Position numbers and translations under genes: made by a program. A stretch of DNA of 64,000 bases from Streptomyces niveus (GTDB taxonomy: Bacteria; Actinomycetota; Actinomycetes; Streptomycetales; Streptomycetaceae), in NCBI RefSeq assembly GCF_002009175.1, contig NZ_CP018047.1, forward strand, positions 1,364,001 through 1,428,000, in the 5' to 3' direction. Below, piece after piece: positions 33,444-41,751 of the stretch (positions are counted from its first letter, which is position 1; every line of letters begins with the position of its first letter). A model generated the notes under the pieces. The model was given only the letters and a program-made list of their open reading frames with translations, did no database searches and was not told the DNA's origin.

Positions 33444-34883
33444 TCAGTGCGGCGCCGCGGGGGCCGGTGACCGGTCGGCCTCGGAGCGAGAAGCAGCTTC
33501 CGCCTCCGACGTGCCCGAACTCCCCTTCCCGCCCCAGTGGTTGAAGGCCAGGTTCAGCACGATCGCCACCACACACCCCGTACTGATCCCGGAGTCGAGC
33601 ACCACCAGCAGGTCCTTCGGGAACGCGTGGTAGAACTCCGGCGCCGCGATCGGTATCAGCCCGATACCGACCGAGGCGGCGACTATCAGCGCGTTCTCGC
33701 CCTTCTCCAGCGCGGCGGTCGCCAGCGTCTGGATGCCGCTGGCCGCGACCGATCCGAAGAGCACGATGCCGGCGCCGCCGAGGACCGGCAGCGGTACGAG
33801 CGCGATCACCGAGGCCAGCACCGGGCACAGGCCGAGCAGGACGAGGATGCCGCCGCCGGCCGCGACGACGAAGCGGCTGCGGACCTTGGTCATGGCGACA
33901 AGACCGATGTTCTGCGCGAAGGCGCTGCACATGAAGCCGTTGAACAGCGGGCTGATGGCGCTGCCCAGCGTGTCCGCGCGCAGTCCGCCCTCGATGACGC
34001 GCTCGTCCGCCGGCCGGTCCACGATCCTGCCGAGCGCCAGCATGTCGGCCGTGGACTCCGTCATACAGACGAGCATCACGATGCACATGGAGATGATCGC
34101 GGCGATCTCGAACTGCGGTGCGCCGAAGTGGAACGGCGTCGGGAAGCCGACGAGACCGGCGTCCTTGATCGCGTCGAAGTCGGTCATGTCCATCGGGACC
34201 GCAGCGACGGTGCCGACGACCAGCCCCAGCAGGATGGCGATCTGCTGGAGGAAGCCGCGCAGCACCTTCCGCAGGACGAGCACGATCAGCAGGGTGAGAC
34301 CGGCCATGCCGATGTTCTTCATGGAGCCGTAGCCGTCGGCCGTGGGATCGCCGCCCTGGGACCAGTTGAAGGCCACCGGGAGCAGGGAGACACCGATCAG
34401 GGTGATGACGGTGCCGGTGACAACAGGCGGGAAGAACCGCACGAGTTTGGAGAAGTACGGCGTGAGGACGAACCCGAGCACGCTGGCGACGATGATCGCG
34501 CCGAAGATGACGGTGATGCCCTCCGCACCGCGTTCGCGGCCGATCGCGACCATCGGCGTGACGCCCGCGAAGGAGACGCCGTTGACGAAAGGCAGCCGCG
34601 CGCCGACCTTCCAGAAGCCGATGGTCTGGAGCAGGGTGGCTATGCCGGCGGTGAAGAGGCTGGCGCCCATCAGGAAGGCGGTGTCACGGGCGTTCAGGCC
34701 GACGGCGGGCCCGACGATCATCGGCGGCGCCACGACGCCCGCGTACATGGCGGCCACGTGCTGAAGTCCGCTGGTGAACATCTTGAAGGGCGGCAGGGTC
34801 CGGTCGACCGGGTGCTTGGGGTCCTGCCCGGGTATCTCGTCGGGGGCGGGTACGTCTTTGCTGAGCCTGGGCTCGGCTGCCAC
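33444..34883 (-). CDS. NCS2-family urate/xanthine permease
   Basis: The 479-residue membrane protein belongs to the nucleobase-ascorbate transporters: about 12-14 helices, LQHVAAMYAGVVAPPMIVG at the first helix, the helix 8 segment MCIVMLVCMTESTADMLALG with the substrate-binding Glu, and the NAT signature region FAQNIGLVAMTKVRSRFV near residue 320. It resembles the UacT/PucJ kind that imports urate or xanthine with protons. GTG at 34883 follows GGAGGAAC. It is last of the uricase block, 346 bp after the deaminase gene, so it may also have its own promoter. Confidence 0.92.
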   Translation of the reverse strand: MAAEPRLSKDVPAPDEIPGQDPKHPVDRTLPPFKMFTSGLQHVAAMYAGVVAPPMIVGPAVGLNARDTAFLMGASLFTAGIATLLQTIGFWKVGARLPFVNGVSFAGVTPMVAIGRERGAEGITVIFGAIIVASVLGFVLTPYFSKLVRFFPPVVTGTVITLIGVSLLPVAFNWSQGGDPTADGYGSMKNIGMAGLTLLIVLVLRKVLRGFLQQIAILLGLVVGTVAAVPMDMTDFDAIKDAGLVGFPTPFHFGAPQFEIAAIISMCIVMLVCMTESTADMLALGRIVDRPADERVIEGGLRADTLGSAISPLFNGFMCSAFAQNIGLVAMTKVRSRFVVAAGGGILVLLGLCPVLASVIALVPLPVLGGAGIVLFGSVAASGIQTLATAALEKGENALIVAASVGIGLIPIAAPEFYHAFPKDLLVVLDSGISTGCVVAIVLNLAFNHWGGKGSSGTSEAEAASRSEADRSPAPAAPH

Positions 34884-35229
34884 GGGTGTTCCTCCGGTCG
34901 GTTACGCGTCGGCGGCGACGCGGGTGTCAGGGAGGTGCGGATGTCAGAGGGGAGTGCGAGTGTCCGGGGGGTGCGGGAGATCGGTTACGTACACGAGTCA
35001 CCGTCCCGGGCGGTGGCGCACCGCAGTGCGGTACGGCCACCACCCGGACGCGGCTGCCAGGAACCCCGCTCGGGTCCCGTGGCCGCCGGTCGAGGGCCGT
35101 CCCCCTCGACCGGACTCCTGAGAAGGTCCGCGGCCGGACCGGTCGGGTCCATGGGCACGCGAGACCTGTGAAGTTGGTCGGCCCGTCGTCGCGACCGGGC
35201 CCGTATCGACCGGGCGTGGTGACCCGGTG
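34884..35229. other. Intergenic, no feature recognised
   Basis: The 346-bp gap between the deaminase stop and the permease start holds no convincing coding frame, box of either palindrome type, or strong hairpin. It may contain a promoter for the permease that cannot be seen by eye. Confidence 0.5.
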
Positions 35230-36606
35230 TCAGTCCGCCGCCGCGATCCGCGCCAGACGCAGCGCCTCGGCCCGCGTGGAGCGGGCGACGGCGTCCTCGT
35301 CCACCGTGGTCAGGTGGTTGTCCTCGACGACGGTCCTGCCGTTGACGAGGGAGAGCGTGACGGGCGCGGCGGCGCCGAGAACGAGGGCGATCACCGGGTC
35401 GGCGATCGACGAGTGGGCCAGGGTGTCCAGCTTCCACAGCACCAGGTCGGCGAGTTTCCCGGTCTCGACCGAGCCGATCTGGTCGGCGCGGCCCAGGACT
35501 TGGGCGCCACCGTGCGTACCGAGCCGCAGCGCCTGACGGGCGGTCAGGGCGGACTCGCGGTGGGCGCCGAGGCGGTTGATGAGCAGCGCGTTGCGCAACT
35601 CGGTGTGCAGTTCGCCCGATTCGTTGGACGCGGTGCCGTCCACGCCGAGGCCGACGGGAACGCCGGCCCTGAGCATGTCGGGGACGCGTGCGATACCGGC
35701 CGCGAGGCGGGCGTTGGAGGACGGGCAGTGTGCGACGCCCGTGCCGGTGCGGCCGAAGGCGGCGATGTCCGAGTCGTTCATATGGACGCAGTGGGCCATC
35801 CATACGTCGGAGCCGAGCCAGCCCGTCGACTCGAAGTAGTCGGTGGGACCCATCCCGAACAGTTCCTTGCAGAACTGCTCCTCCTCGACCGTCTCGCTGC
35901 CGTGGGTGTGCAGCCGTACGCCCTTGCGGCGCGCCAACTCCGCTCCCTGTCGCATGAGTTCGGTGGATACGGAGAACGGTGAGCACGGCGCGACGGCGAT
36001 CTGGGTCATCGCGCCGAACGACGCGTCGTGGTACTTGTCGACGGTCGCCTCGGTGGCGGCGAGCGCGCCCTCCAGCGACTCGACGGCGAAGTCCGGCGGC
36101 AGGCCGCCGTCCGACTGCCCGCGGTCCATGGAGCCGCGGGCGAGGGTGAACCGTACGCCCGTCTCCGAGGCGGCCCCGATGATGGCGCCGGACAGATCGC
36201 CGGCGCCGCGCGGGTACACGTAGTGGTGGTCCATCGCGGTGGTGACCCCGCCGCGCGCCATCATCGCGAGTGAGCCCTGGGCCGCGGCGCGTGCCATGGG
36301 TTCGTCGATGCGTGCCCAGGTCGGGTAGAGCGCCACCAGCCAGTCGAACAGGTTGTGGTCGGTGGCCAGTCCGCGGGTGATCCACTGGTAGAAGTGGTGG
36401 TGGGTGTTGACCAGGCCGGGGGTGAGTAGATGGCCGGTGCCGTCGACCCGCCGTACGACGTTCTCCAGCCCGGCGGGGGCGCGGCCGGCGCCCACGGATT
36501 CGATGAGGTTGTCCGCGACGACGACGTGCCCGGAGGCGTACTCGGTGTCGTTCGCGTCCACTGTCGCGATGGCACAGTTCTCGATGACGATGCGCGAAGC
36601 CGCCAT
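35230..36606 (-). CDS. 8-oxoguanine deaminase
   Basis: The 458-residue amidohydrolase converts 8-oxoguanine to urate, feeding uricase. It shows the metal motif LVNTHHHFYQWITRGLA near residue 65 (typical of this subgroup), MARGGVTTAMDHHYVYP, His ligands in VRLHTHGSETVEEE and MAHCVHMNDSD, and the catalytic Asp in GLGVDGTASNES. ATG at 36606 begins the fold (MAASRIVIENCAIATVDAND). Guanine deaminase or another purine deaminase is an alternative reading, but the HHHFYQ wording and the place in a uricase operon favour 8-oxoguanine. It lies 170 bp downstream of uricase. Confidence 0.85.
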   Translation of the reverse strand: MAASRIVIENCAIATVDANDTEYASGHVVVADNLIESVGAGRAPAGLENVVRRVDGTGHLLTPGLVNTHHHFYQWITRGLATDHNLFDWLVALYPTWARIDEPMARAAAQGSLAMMARGGVTTAMDHHYVYPRGAGDLSGAIIGAASETGVRFTLARGSMDRGQSDGGLPPDFAVESLEGALAATEATVDKYHDASFGAMTQIAVAPCSPFSVSTELMRQGAELARRKGVRLHTHGSETVEEEQFCKELFGMGPTDYFESTGWLGSDVWMAHCVHMNDSDIAAFGRTGTGVAHCPSSNARLAAGIARVPDMLRAGVPVGLGVDGTASNESGELHTELRNALLINRLGAHRESALTARQALRLGTHGGAQVLGRADQIGSVETGKLADLVLWKLDTLAHSSIADPVIALVLGAAAPVTLSLVNGRTVVEDNHLTTVDEDAVARSTRAEALRLARIAAAD

Positions 36607-36776
36607 GGCGGGTCCTCGTTCTTCCCATGTGGGGTGGACGGATCCGGGGGTCGAGCGGGGTGACGACCGGGTCCGCGGTGGTGTCGGTGCGCAGATGCCC
36701 CCGCTCCTCCCCCATATCGCCCTCTTCTTCGGGGACTTGACGCCGGCGCGCGCGTCGGGGGTACGGCTGGGCGGTG

Positions 36777-37709
36777 CTACAGGTTGGTCATGTCGAGCGG
36801 GATCCGCGGTTCGACGCCGTCGCGCAGCACGGTGGCCTCGATGAGGCCGTACGGGCGGTCGGCGGCGAAGTAGACGGCTCCGTCGGGGGTCTCGTTCTTC
36901 ACGCCGAACGGTTCGAGGTCCACCAGGAAGTGGTGGTTGTTGGGCAGCGAGAAGCGGATCTCGTCGATCTCGCCGCGGCTTTCGATGATCCGCGAGCCCA
37001 TCTGGTAGAGCGTCTGCTGGAGCGAGAGGGAGTAGGTCTGCGCGAAGGCGTGGAGGAGGTGCGTGCGCGCCTGCTCGTAGGAGTTCTCCCAGTCGGGCAT
37101 CGGCGCGGTGTCGTCGGTCCAGTTGTAGCGCCACCTCGCGGAGACGTCGGTGGCGAGTATGCGGTCGTACGCCTCGCGGAGCGTTGTGTACTCGTCCTTG
37201 ACGTAGCCCCAGAACTCGGAGTTGGTCGAGTTCAGCACCGTCAGGTCCTTGAGGCCGGAGATGATCTCCCACTTCCCGCCGTCGAAGGTGATCTGCGAGA
37301 CGCGGGTCTCCTGGCCCTTGCGTACGAAGGAGTGCTTGGTCTCTTCGGCGCCGACCGGCCCGGAGTCGGCGTCCGGGGCCGCGATGCGCTCCCAGGCGTA
37401 CTCCTCGATCCGGATCCGCGCCCGGTGTATCGGCTCCTGGCTGGTGACGAAGTGCCGGGCGAGATGGATGCCGAACTGCTCGGCGGACTCGATGCCGTGC
37501 TCCTTGGCGAACGCGTACACCGTGTTCTTGGTGGTGTCGGTCGGCAGGACGTTGGCGTTGGAGCCGGAGTAGTGGACCTCCTCCATGTCGCCGGAGAGGG
37601 CGACGGAGACGTTCAGGTCCTTGATGTGGTGGGTGTCGCCGTCGCGCACGATCTTGACGACGCGGTTCTCCGCTTTGCCGTACTGGTTCTGGCCGAGAAT
37701 GGTCGGCAT
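36777..37709 (-). CDS. Urate oxidase (uricase)
   Basis: The 310-residue cofactor-free enzyme oxidises urate to 5-hydroxyisourate. It has the two tunnelling-fold halves with QNQYGKAENRVVKIVRDGD at the start, the catalytic Thr in VLPTDTTKNTVYAFAKEHG, the Arg/substrate region ATDVSARWRYNW, and NNHHFLVDLEPFG near the end. The last residues, TNL, differ from the peroxisomal SKL of eukaryotes, as expected. The start is three bases after the HIU-hydrolase stop, so the genes are translated together. Regulation is probably through the palindrome at 38714. Confidence 0.96.
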   Translation of the reverse strand: MPTILGQNQYGKAENRVVKIVRDGDTHHIKDLNVSVALSGDMEEVHYSGSNANVLPTDTTKNTVYAFAKEHGIESAEQFGIHLARHFVTSQEPIHRARIRIEEYAWERIAAPDADSGPVGAEETKHSFVRKGQETRVSQITFDGGKWEIISGLKDLTVLNSTNSEFWGYVKDEYTTLREAYDRILATDVSARWRYNWTDDTAPMPDWENSYEQARTHLLHAFAQTYSLSLQQTLYQMGSRIIESRGEIDEIRFSLPNNHHFLVDLEPFGVKNETPDGAVYFAADRPYGLIEATVLRDGVEPRIPLDMTNL

Positions 37710-37712
37710 CTG

Positions 37713-38129
37713 CTAGCTCCCTCGGTATACGGAGTAGCCGAACGGGTTGAGCAGCAGCGGTACGTGATAGTGCTCGCCGGGCGTGACGGCGAACGTGATC
37801 GCCACTTCCGGAAAGAACGCACCGCTGTCCCGTGGCGCGGGGGCGTCCTGCTGTGCCTCGGCTTGCTTCTGGCTGTGACTGTGGCTGTGGTTCTGGGTGT
37901 GGAAGTACGCCTCGGTCTCGAAGTCGAGACGTACGTGGGTGGTTCCTTCCGGCAGCGCCGGCAGGTCCCTGCACCGCCCGTCCGTGTCGGTCGCCGACCG
38001 GCCCAGCACCACCCACTGCTCCCGGGCGCCGCCGCGGGCGGAGAGCGAGACGGCGACGGAGGCGGCCGGGCGTCCGACGCTGGTGTCCAGGATGTGCGTG
38101 GACACCGATGCGGTGGATTCCGTGCTCAC
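37713..38129 (-). CDS. 5-hydroxyisourate hydrolase with His/Gln-rich loop insertion
   Basis: The 138-residue transthyretin-like enzyme hydrolyses 5-hydroxyisourate to OHCU. The N-terminal catalytic His segment VSTHILDTSVGRPA, the Arg in THVRLDFETEAYF and the C-terminal HYHVPLLLNPFGYSVYRGS (with the diagnostic YRGS end) are intact. Residues about 77-102 form an extra loop (HTQNHSHSHSQKQAEAQQ) where homologues are some 20 residues shorter. GTG at 38129 follows GGGAG, four bases after the decarboxylase stop. The gene sits between the enzymes before and after it in the urate pathway. Confidence 0.95.
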   Translation of the reverse strand: MSTESTASVSTHILDTSVGRPAASVAVSLSARGGAREQWVVLGRSATDTDGRCRDLPALPEGTTHVRLDFETEAYFHTQNHSHSHSQKQAEAQQDAPAPRDSGAFFPEVAITFAVTPGEHYHVPLLLNPFGYSVYRGS

Positions 38130-38133
38130 GGGT

Positions 38134-38652
38134 TCACTCCCCTGTTTCTGCTGCTTCTACGAGGCGGGTCAGCCGGATACGGTTGATCTTGCCCAGTTCG
38201 GCGCGGACGACGGCCCGTTCCTGTTCGGGCGAGTTGCCGATCCGCGTGCGGACCGCGTCGCGCATCTGCTCACCGGTCCTCCCGGTGGCGCAGATCAGGA
38301 AGACGTGGCCGAATCTGTCCTGGTAGGCCAGATTCAGTTCGAGCAGCTCCGCCCTGAGTTCGCCGGACGCCCCGGCCATGCCCCGCTGTTCGCGGGCGGA
38401 GACCGGGTCACCGGGCTTCGGGCGGCCGATGGGCGGGTGGGCCGCCATCGCCTGCGCGAGATCGTCGGCGGTCAGTTCGGCCGTCGCGGTGTCACTGGCG
38501 GTGAAGAGGGCGTCGGCGGTGGCGTACGGCCGGTGGGCGAGCAGTGCGCTCCCCCATGCCGTACTGGCGCACACCTCGTGCAGTGCGGTCAGCGCCGCGC
38601 TGTCGGAGGATGTGTTGAACCGGGTGAGGCCCGGCGGCGGGTCGGTCGTCAC
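38134..38652 (-). CDS. uraD: OHCU decarboxylase (2-oxo-4-hydroxy-4-carboxy-5-ureidoimidazoline decarboxylase)
   Basis: The 172-residue helical protein gives S-allantoin from OHCU. The catalytic His and substrate residues appear in AAHPPIGRPKPGD (HPPIG motif, near residue 71), SAREQRGMAGASGELRAELL and FGHVFLICATGRTGEQMRDA, all standard for UraD. GTG at 38652 has GGAGGCTCCC in front. It is the first gene of the minus-strand block uraD, HIU hydrolase, uricase, deaminase, permease. The TTCAAC-type palindrome lies 62-78 bp upstream. Confidence 0.94.
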   Translation of the reverse strand: MTTDPPPGLTRFNTSSDSAALTALHEVCASTAWGSALLAHRPYATADALFTASDTATAELTADDLAQAMAAHPPIGRPKPGDPVSAREQRGMAGASGELRAELLELNLAYQDRFGHVFLICATGRTGEQMRDAVRTRIGNSPEQERAVVRAELGKINRIRLTRLVEAAETGE

Positions 38653-38713
38653 GGGAGCCTCCGTGGCTGTGCTTGACGGGCTGCGGGACAGCTAACGCCT
38701 TCACGAACATCAC

Positions 38714-38730
38714 GTCAACACTTTGTTGAA
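38714..38730. promoter_or_regulatory. Palindrome GTCAAC-N5-GTTGAA upstream of the uricase operon
   Basis: GTCAACACTTTGTTGAA matches 11 of 12 arm bases of the perfect palindrome before allantoinase and occupies a similar distance (62-78 bp) from the first start codon. The flank TTTTTTG makes the site AT-rich in a GC-rich genome, as expected for a promoter. Confidence 0.6.
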
Positions 38731-38773
38731 TTTTTTGTCCGGCGGGCCACCGCGGCCCCGCGGCCGGGCCCCG

Positions 38774-39142
38774 TCAGCCCGTCTCGGACCGGTTCAGATA
38801 GTTGTAGACGGTGAACCGGCTGACCCCGAGAGCACTCGCGACGGTCTCCACACCGTGCCGTACGGAGAAGGCCCCGCGCGCCTCCAGCGACCGCACCACC
38901 GACTGTTTGGCCTTGCGGTCCAGCTCCGACAGGGGCATGCCGTGCCGACGCTCCAGTGCGACGAGGATGTGGTCGAGCGATTCGGAGAGCTGCGGCAGGC
39001 GTACGGCGACGATCTCCCGCCCCTCCCAGCTCAGCACGACGTCGTCCGGCTCGGCCAGGCCGGGCGGCACCGTCTCGGCCCCCATGGCGTCGACGAGCGG
39101 CTTCACCGCCGCGAGAAGCGGGTGGTCGGACGGTTCGGTCAC
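38774..39142 (-). CDS. Small helix-turn-helix regulator (HTH_22/YheO C-terminal-like)
   Basis: The 122-residue protein ends with a DNA-binding motif, RGAFSVRHGVETVASALGVS then RFTVYNYLNR, preceded by ELDRKAKQSVVRSLEA. This matches the HTH_22 domain at the end of YheO-type regulators, but the PAS-like sensor part of that family is absent; instead residues 1-70 form a short beta-rich region (DDVVLSWEGREIVAVRLPQL). It overlaps the upstream small gene by GTGA, so the two are co-translated. Lying directly upstream of uraD on the same strand, it is a candidate binder of the nearby palindrome. Confidence 0.7.
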   Translation of the reverse strand: MTEPSDHPLLAAVKPLVDAMGAETVPPGLAEPDDVVLSWEGREIVAVRLPQLSESLDHILVALERRHGMPLSELDRKAKQSVVRSLEARGAFSVRHGVETVASALGVSRFTVYNYLNRSETG

Positions 39143-39396
39143 CGCCCGTCCTCCGCGATCACGTTCACCTGGAGCGAGACGCGGGTGGCGCCGGCTTCCA
39201 GGGAGCGGCGGAGCAGGGCGTCGACGGCCGAGATGACGGCGTCGGCGCCGCCTTCGGCGGTGTTGCCGAAGGGCCCGACGTCCACGGCGTCCAGTTCGGC
39301 CGCCTGGATGACCTCACGGGCCACCACCGCATGGCCGGGGGCCTCGTCCAGGTCGAACGGCTCGGTCGTGAATTCCACTCTCAGTCGCACGCGCAC
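39139..39396 (-). CDS. Thiamine-binding-like small protein (MTH1187/YkoF superfamily)
   Basis: The 85-residue protein has a ferredoxin-like pattern: a beta strand (VRLRVEFTTEPFDL), helix (VVAREVIQAAELDAVDVGPF), then helix VISAVDALLRRSLEAGAT and strand RVSLQVNVI. The order and wording recall the MTH1187 thiamine-binding family. Gcl, encoded nearby, needs thiamine diphosphate, so a cofactor link is imaginable but unproven. GTG at 39396 or 39390 may start it. It is divergent from hyi across a 119-bp gap with two AllR-type boxes, so it may respond to AllR. Confidence 0.6.
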   Translation of the reverse strand: MRVRLRVEFTTEPFDLDEAPGHAVVAREVIQAAELDAVDVGPFGNTAEGGADAVISAVDALLRRSLEAGATRVSLQVNVIAEDGR

Positions 39397-39461
39397 AACC
39401 TACTGCGCGAGGGGCCGAATCAGGGCCGCCCTCTTGACAGCCCTCCCGAATCCCAGGCAAT

Positions 39462-39499
39462 CTTCCATTAAGCAGAAACTAACTTCCGCAATACGGAAG
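39462..39499. promoter_or_regulatory. Pair of AllR-type boxes upstream of hyi
   Basis: Box 1 CTTCCATTAAGCAGAAA (39462-39478) and box 2 CTTCCGCAATACGGAAG (39483-39499, near-perfect palindrome) are 21 bp centre to centre. Box 2 runs into the hyi ribosome site GGAAGGAG (39495-39502), so a bound repressor would sit at the start of the transcript. The small divergent gene at 39396 may share control. Confidence 0.75.
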
Positions 39500-39515
39500 G
39501 AGTGCAGAACCCCTC

Positions 39516-40388
39516 ATGGCTCCCTTCACGAACGAGGCCGGCTCCGAGCAGCGCTTCGATGTGAACCTGTCGATCCTCTTCACCGAACTCCCGCTCCTGG
39601 AGCGCCCCGCGGCAGCCGCCGCGGCGGGCTTCACCGCGGTGGAGCTGTGGTGGCCCTGGATCGAGACCCCCACCCCGCCGCGGGCCGAGCTGGACGCCCT
39701 GAAGAAGGCCCTGGACGACGCGGGCACCCGGCTCGTGGGACTCAACTTCTACGCCGGTCGGCTGCCCGGCCCCGACCGCGGGGCGCTGTCGCTGCCCGGC
39801 GAGGAGTCGGACCGCTTCCGCGCGAACATCGACGTGGCGGCCGACTTCGCCGCGTCGGTCGGCTGCAAGGCGCTCAACGCGCTGTACGGGAACCGCATCG
39901 ACGGGGTCGACACGGAGACGCAGGACGCGCTCGCCCTGGAGAATCTGGTCCTCGCCGCCCGCGCGGCCGGCCGGATCGGGGCGACCCTGCTGATCGAGGC
40001 GCTCAACAGGCCGGAGTCCCCGCACTATCCGCTGGTGAGCGCCGAGGCCGCGATCGGTGTCGTGGACCGGGTCAACGAGGCCACGGGCCTGGGCAACGCG
40101 GCGTTCCTCCTGGACATCTACCACCTGTCGATGAACGGTCTGGACGCCGAGGCGCTGACCGAGGTCATCGACACGTACGCCGACAGGACCGGTCACGTAC
40201 AGATCGCCGACAACCCCGGCCGGGGCGCGCCCGGCACCGGCACACTGCCGCTCCAGGACCTGCTCGACCGGCTCCGCAAGGCCGGTTACGAGGGGTGGGT
40301 CGGCCTGGAGTACAAGCCCGGCGACCGCCCGAGCGCGGAGTCCTTCGAGTGGCTTCCGCCCGACGCGCGGTCGGCGCGCCAGGGCTAG
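39516..40388 (+). CDS. hyi: Hydroxypyruvate isomerase
   Basis: The 290-residue TIM-barrel enzyme (AP-endonuclease-2-like) interconverts hydroxypyruvate and tartronate semialdehyde. Recognised segments are FDVNLSILFTELPLLERPAA at the start, GFTAVELWWPW, VGLNFYAGRLPGPDRG, GATLLIEALNRPESPHYPL with metal-binding Glu, LLDIYHLSMNG with Asp and His, GHVQIADNPGR, and GLEYKPGD with the last Glu. It starts the plus-strand unit hyi-glxR, with 71 bp between the two genes. The ribosome site overlaps the second AllR-type box. Confidence 0.94.
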   Translation: MAPFTNEAGSEQRFDVNLSILFTELPLLERPAAAAAAGFTAVELWWPWIETPTPPRAELDALKKALDDAGTRLVGLNFYAGRLPGPDRGALSLPGEESDRFRANIDVAADFAASVGCKALNALYGNRIDGVDTETQDALALENLVLAARAAGRIGATLLIEALNRPESPHYPLVSAEAAIGVVDRVNEATGLGNAAFLLDIYHLSMNGLDAEALTEVIDTYADRTGHVQIADNPGRGAPGTGTLPLQDLLDRLRKAGYEGWVGLEYKPGDRPSAESFEWLPPDARSARQG

Positions 40389-40459
40389 GCCCACGCCCCC
40401 ACCCGCCGCGGGCACCACGCGGAGACGACGCAAACACGTATGCGAGAGAGGCACCCCCG

Positions 40460-41350
40460 ATGAGCACTCTTCCCAAGGTGGCCTGGATCGGCCTCGGCAT
40501 CATGGGGTCCCCCATGGCCGAGAATCTGATCAAGGCCGGATACTCCGTCACCGGCTTCACGCTGGAGCGGGAGAAGCTGGACCGGCTCGCGGCCAACGGT
40601 GGCACCGTGGCGCCGTCGATCGCCGAGGCCGTCGAGGGCGCCGATGTCATCGTCACGATGGTGCCCGCGTCCCCCCAGGTCGAGGCGATCGCCTACGGCG
40701 AGGACGGCATCCTGGAGAACGCCAGGAAGGGCGCCCTCCTGATCGACATGTCGTCGATCACCCCGCAGACGTCGATCGATCTCGCCGAGGCGGCCCGGGA
40801 GAAGGGCGTGCGCGTCCTCGACGCGCCGGTGTCCGGCGGCGAGGCGGGGGCCGTCGAGGCGGTTCTCTCCATCATGGTCGGCGGCGAGCAGGCCGACTTC
40901 GACCAGGCCAGGCCCCTCTTCGAGGCGCTGGGCAGGACCATCGTCCTGTGCGGTCCGCACGGCGCCGGCCAGACGGTGAAGGCGGCCAACCAGCTGATCG
41001 TCGCCGTCAACATCCAGGCGTGCGCCGAGGCCGTGGTCTTCCTGGAGAAGTCGGGTGTGGACCTGGGCGCGGCGCTGGACGTGCTGAACGGCGGTCTGGC
41101 CGGCTCGACCGTCCTGACCCGTAAGAAGGACAACTTCATCAACCGCGACTTCGCGCCGGGCTTCCGGATCGATCTGCACCACAAGGACATGGGCATCGTC
41201 ACCGACGCCGCCCGCAATGTCGGTGCCGCGCTGCCGGTCGGCGCGGTCGTCGCGCAGTTGGTGGCCTCCCTGCGCGCACAGGGCGACGGCGGTCTCGACC
41301 ACTCGGCGCTGCTGCGCGCCGTCGAGCGGCTGTCCGGCCGGCAGGTCTGA
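40460..41350 (+). CDS. glxR: 2-hydroxy-3-oxopropionate (tartronate semialdehyde) reductase
   Basis: The 296-residue beta-hydroxyacid dehydrogenase reduces tartronate semialdehyde to D-glycerate with NAD(P)H. It has the N-terminal motif VAWIGLGIMGSPMAENLIKA, substrate motif VLDAPVSGGEAGAVEA near residue 118, the catalytic Lys region GAGQTVKAANQLIVA near 172 and cofactor-side DLHHKDMGIVTDAA. Length is normal. ATG at 40460 follows GAGAGAGG. It is downstream of hyi and functionally linked to gcl on the other strand. Glycerate kinase, needed next, is not in the window. Confidence 0.95.
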   Translation: MSTLPKVAWIGLGIMGSPMAENLIKAGYSVTGFTLEREKLDRLAANGGTVAPSIAEAVEGADVIVTMVPASPQVEAIAYGEDGILENARKGALLIDMSSITPQTSIDLAEAAREKGVRVLDAPVSGGEAGAVEAVLSIMVGGEQADFDQARPLFEALGRTIVLCGPHGAGQTVKAANQLIVAVNIQACAEAVVFLEKSGVDLGAALDVLNGGLAGSTVLTRKKDNFINRDFAPGFRIDLHHKDMGIVTDAARNVGAALPVGAVVAQLVASLRAQGDGGLDHSALLRAVERLSGRQV

Positions 41351-41751
41351 CCGGACCTCGGCTCACCGAACTCCGGGTTGTGGCGGCGCTGACAACTGTC
41401 CTGTCGCGCCCAGGCGCCGCCGCAGCCCGGGAACCACCCGCGCGCCCCGGAGCGAGGACCGGCCTCCGGCGGCGAGCGGCCAACTGCCGTCCCTTTCAAC
41501 GGCCCTCGTGAGGGGTGGCCGGCGGGAGGGACATCCCGGGGACCGTGGCGGCGCGCGAGCCAGTGCGGTGGTGAGGGGAGCGACGGCGGCCCTCCTGACC
41601 AGAAGGAAGGCCGTCCGGCGTTCACCGTCGCCGTCGCCACGGTCCCAACAGCCTCTCCCGAGGCTGCCGTCGAACGCCGTCCGGCGGTGCGATCGCCCTG
41701 TCGCGCCGGCCTCGCACCGTCGGACGGTCTCCGGCGCGTCCCTGCGATTGA
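41351..41751. other. Non-coding gap after glxR
   Basis: About 400 bp with no frame that resembles a protein. Short GC-rich inverted pieces are present, such as GGCCGTCCGGCG near 41610 and GCCGTCCGGCGG near 41678, but no defined element can be named. It is followed by the strong hairpin at 41752. Confidence 0.4.

Noticed and set aside
41351..41751. Hidden gene in the gap after glxR
   Set aside because: Open frames on both strands give only Arg/Pro/Ser-rich translations without start signals or recognisable families.
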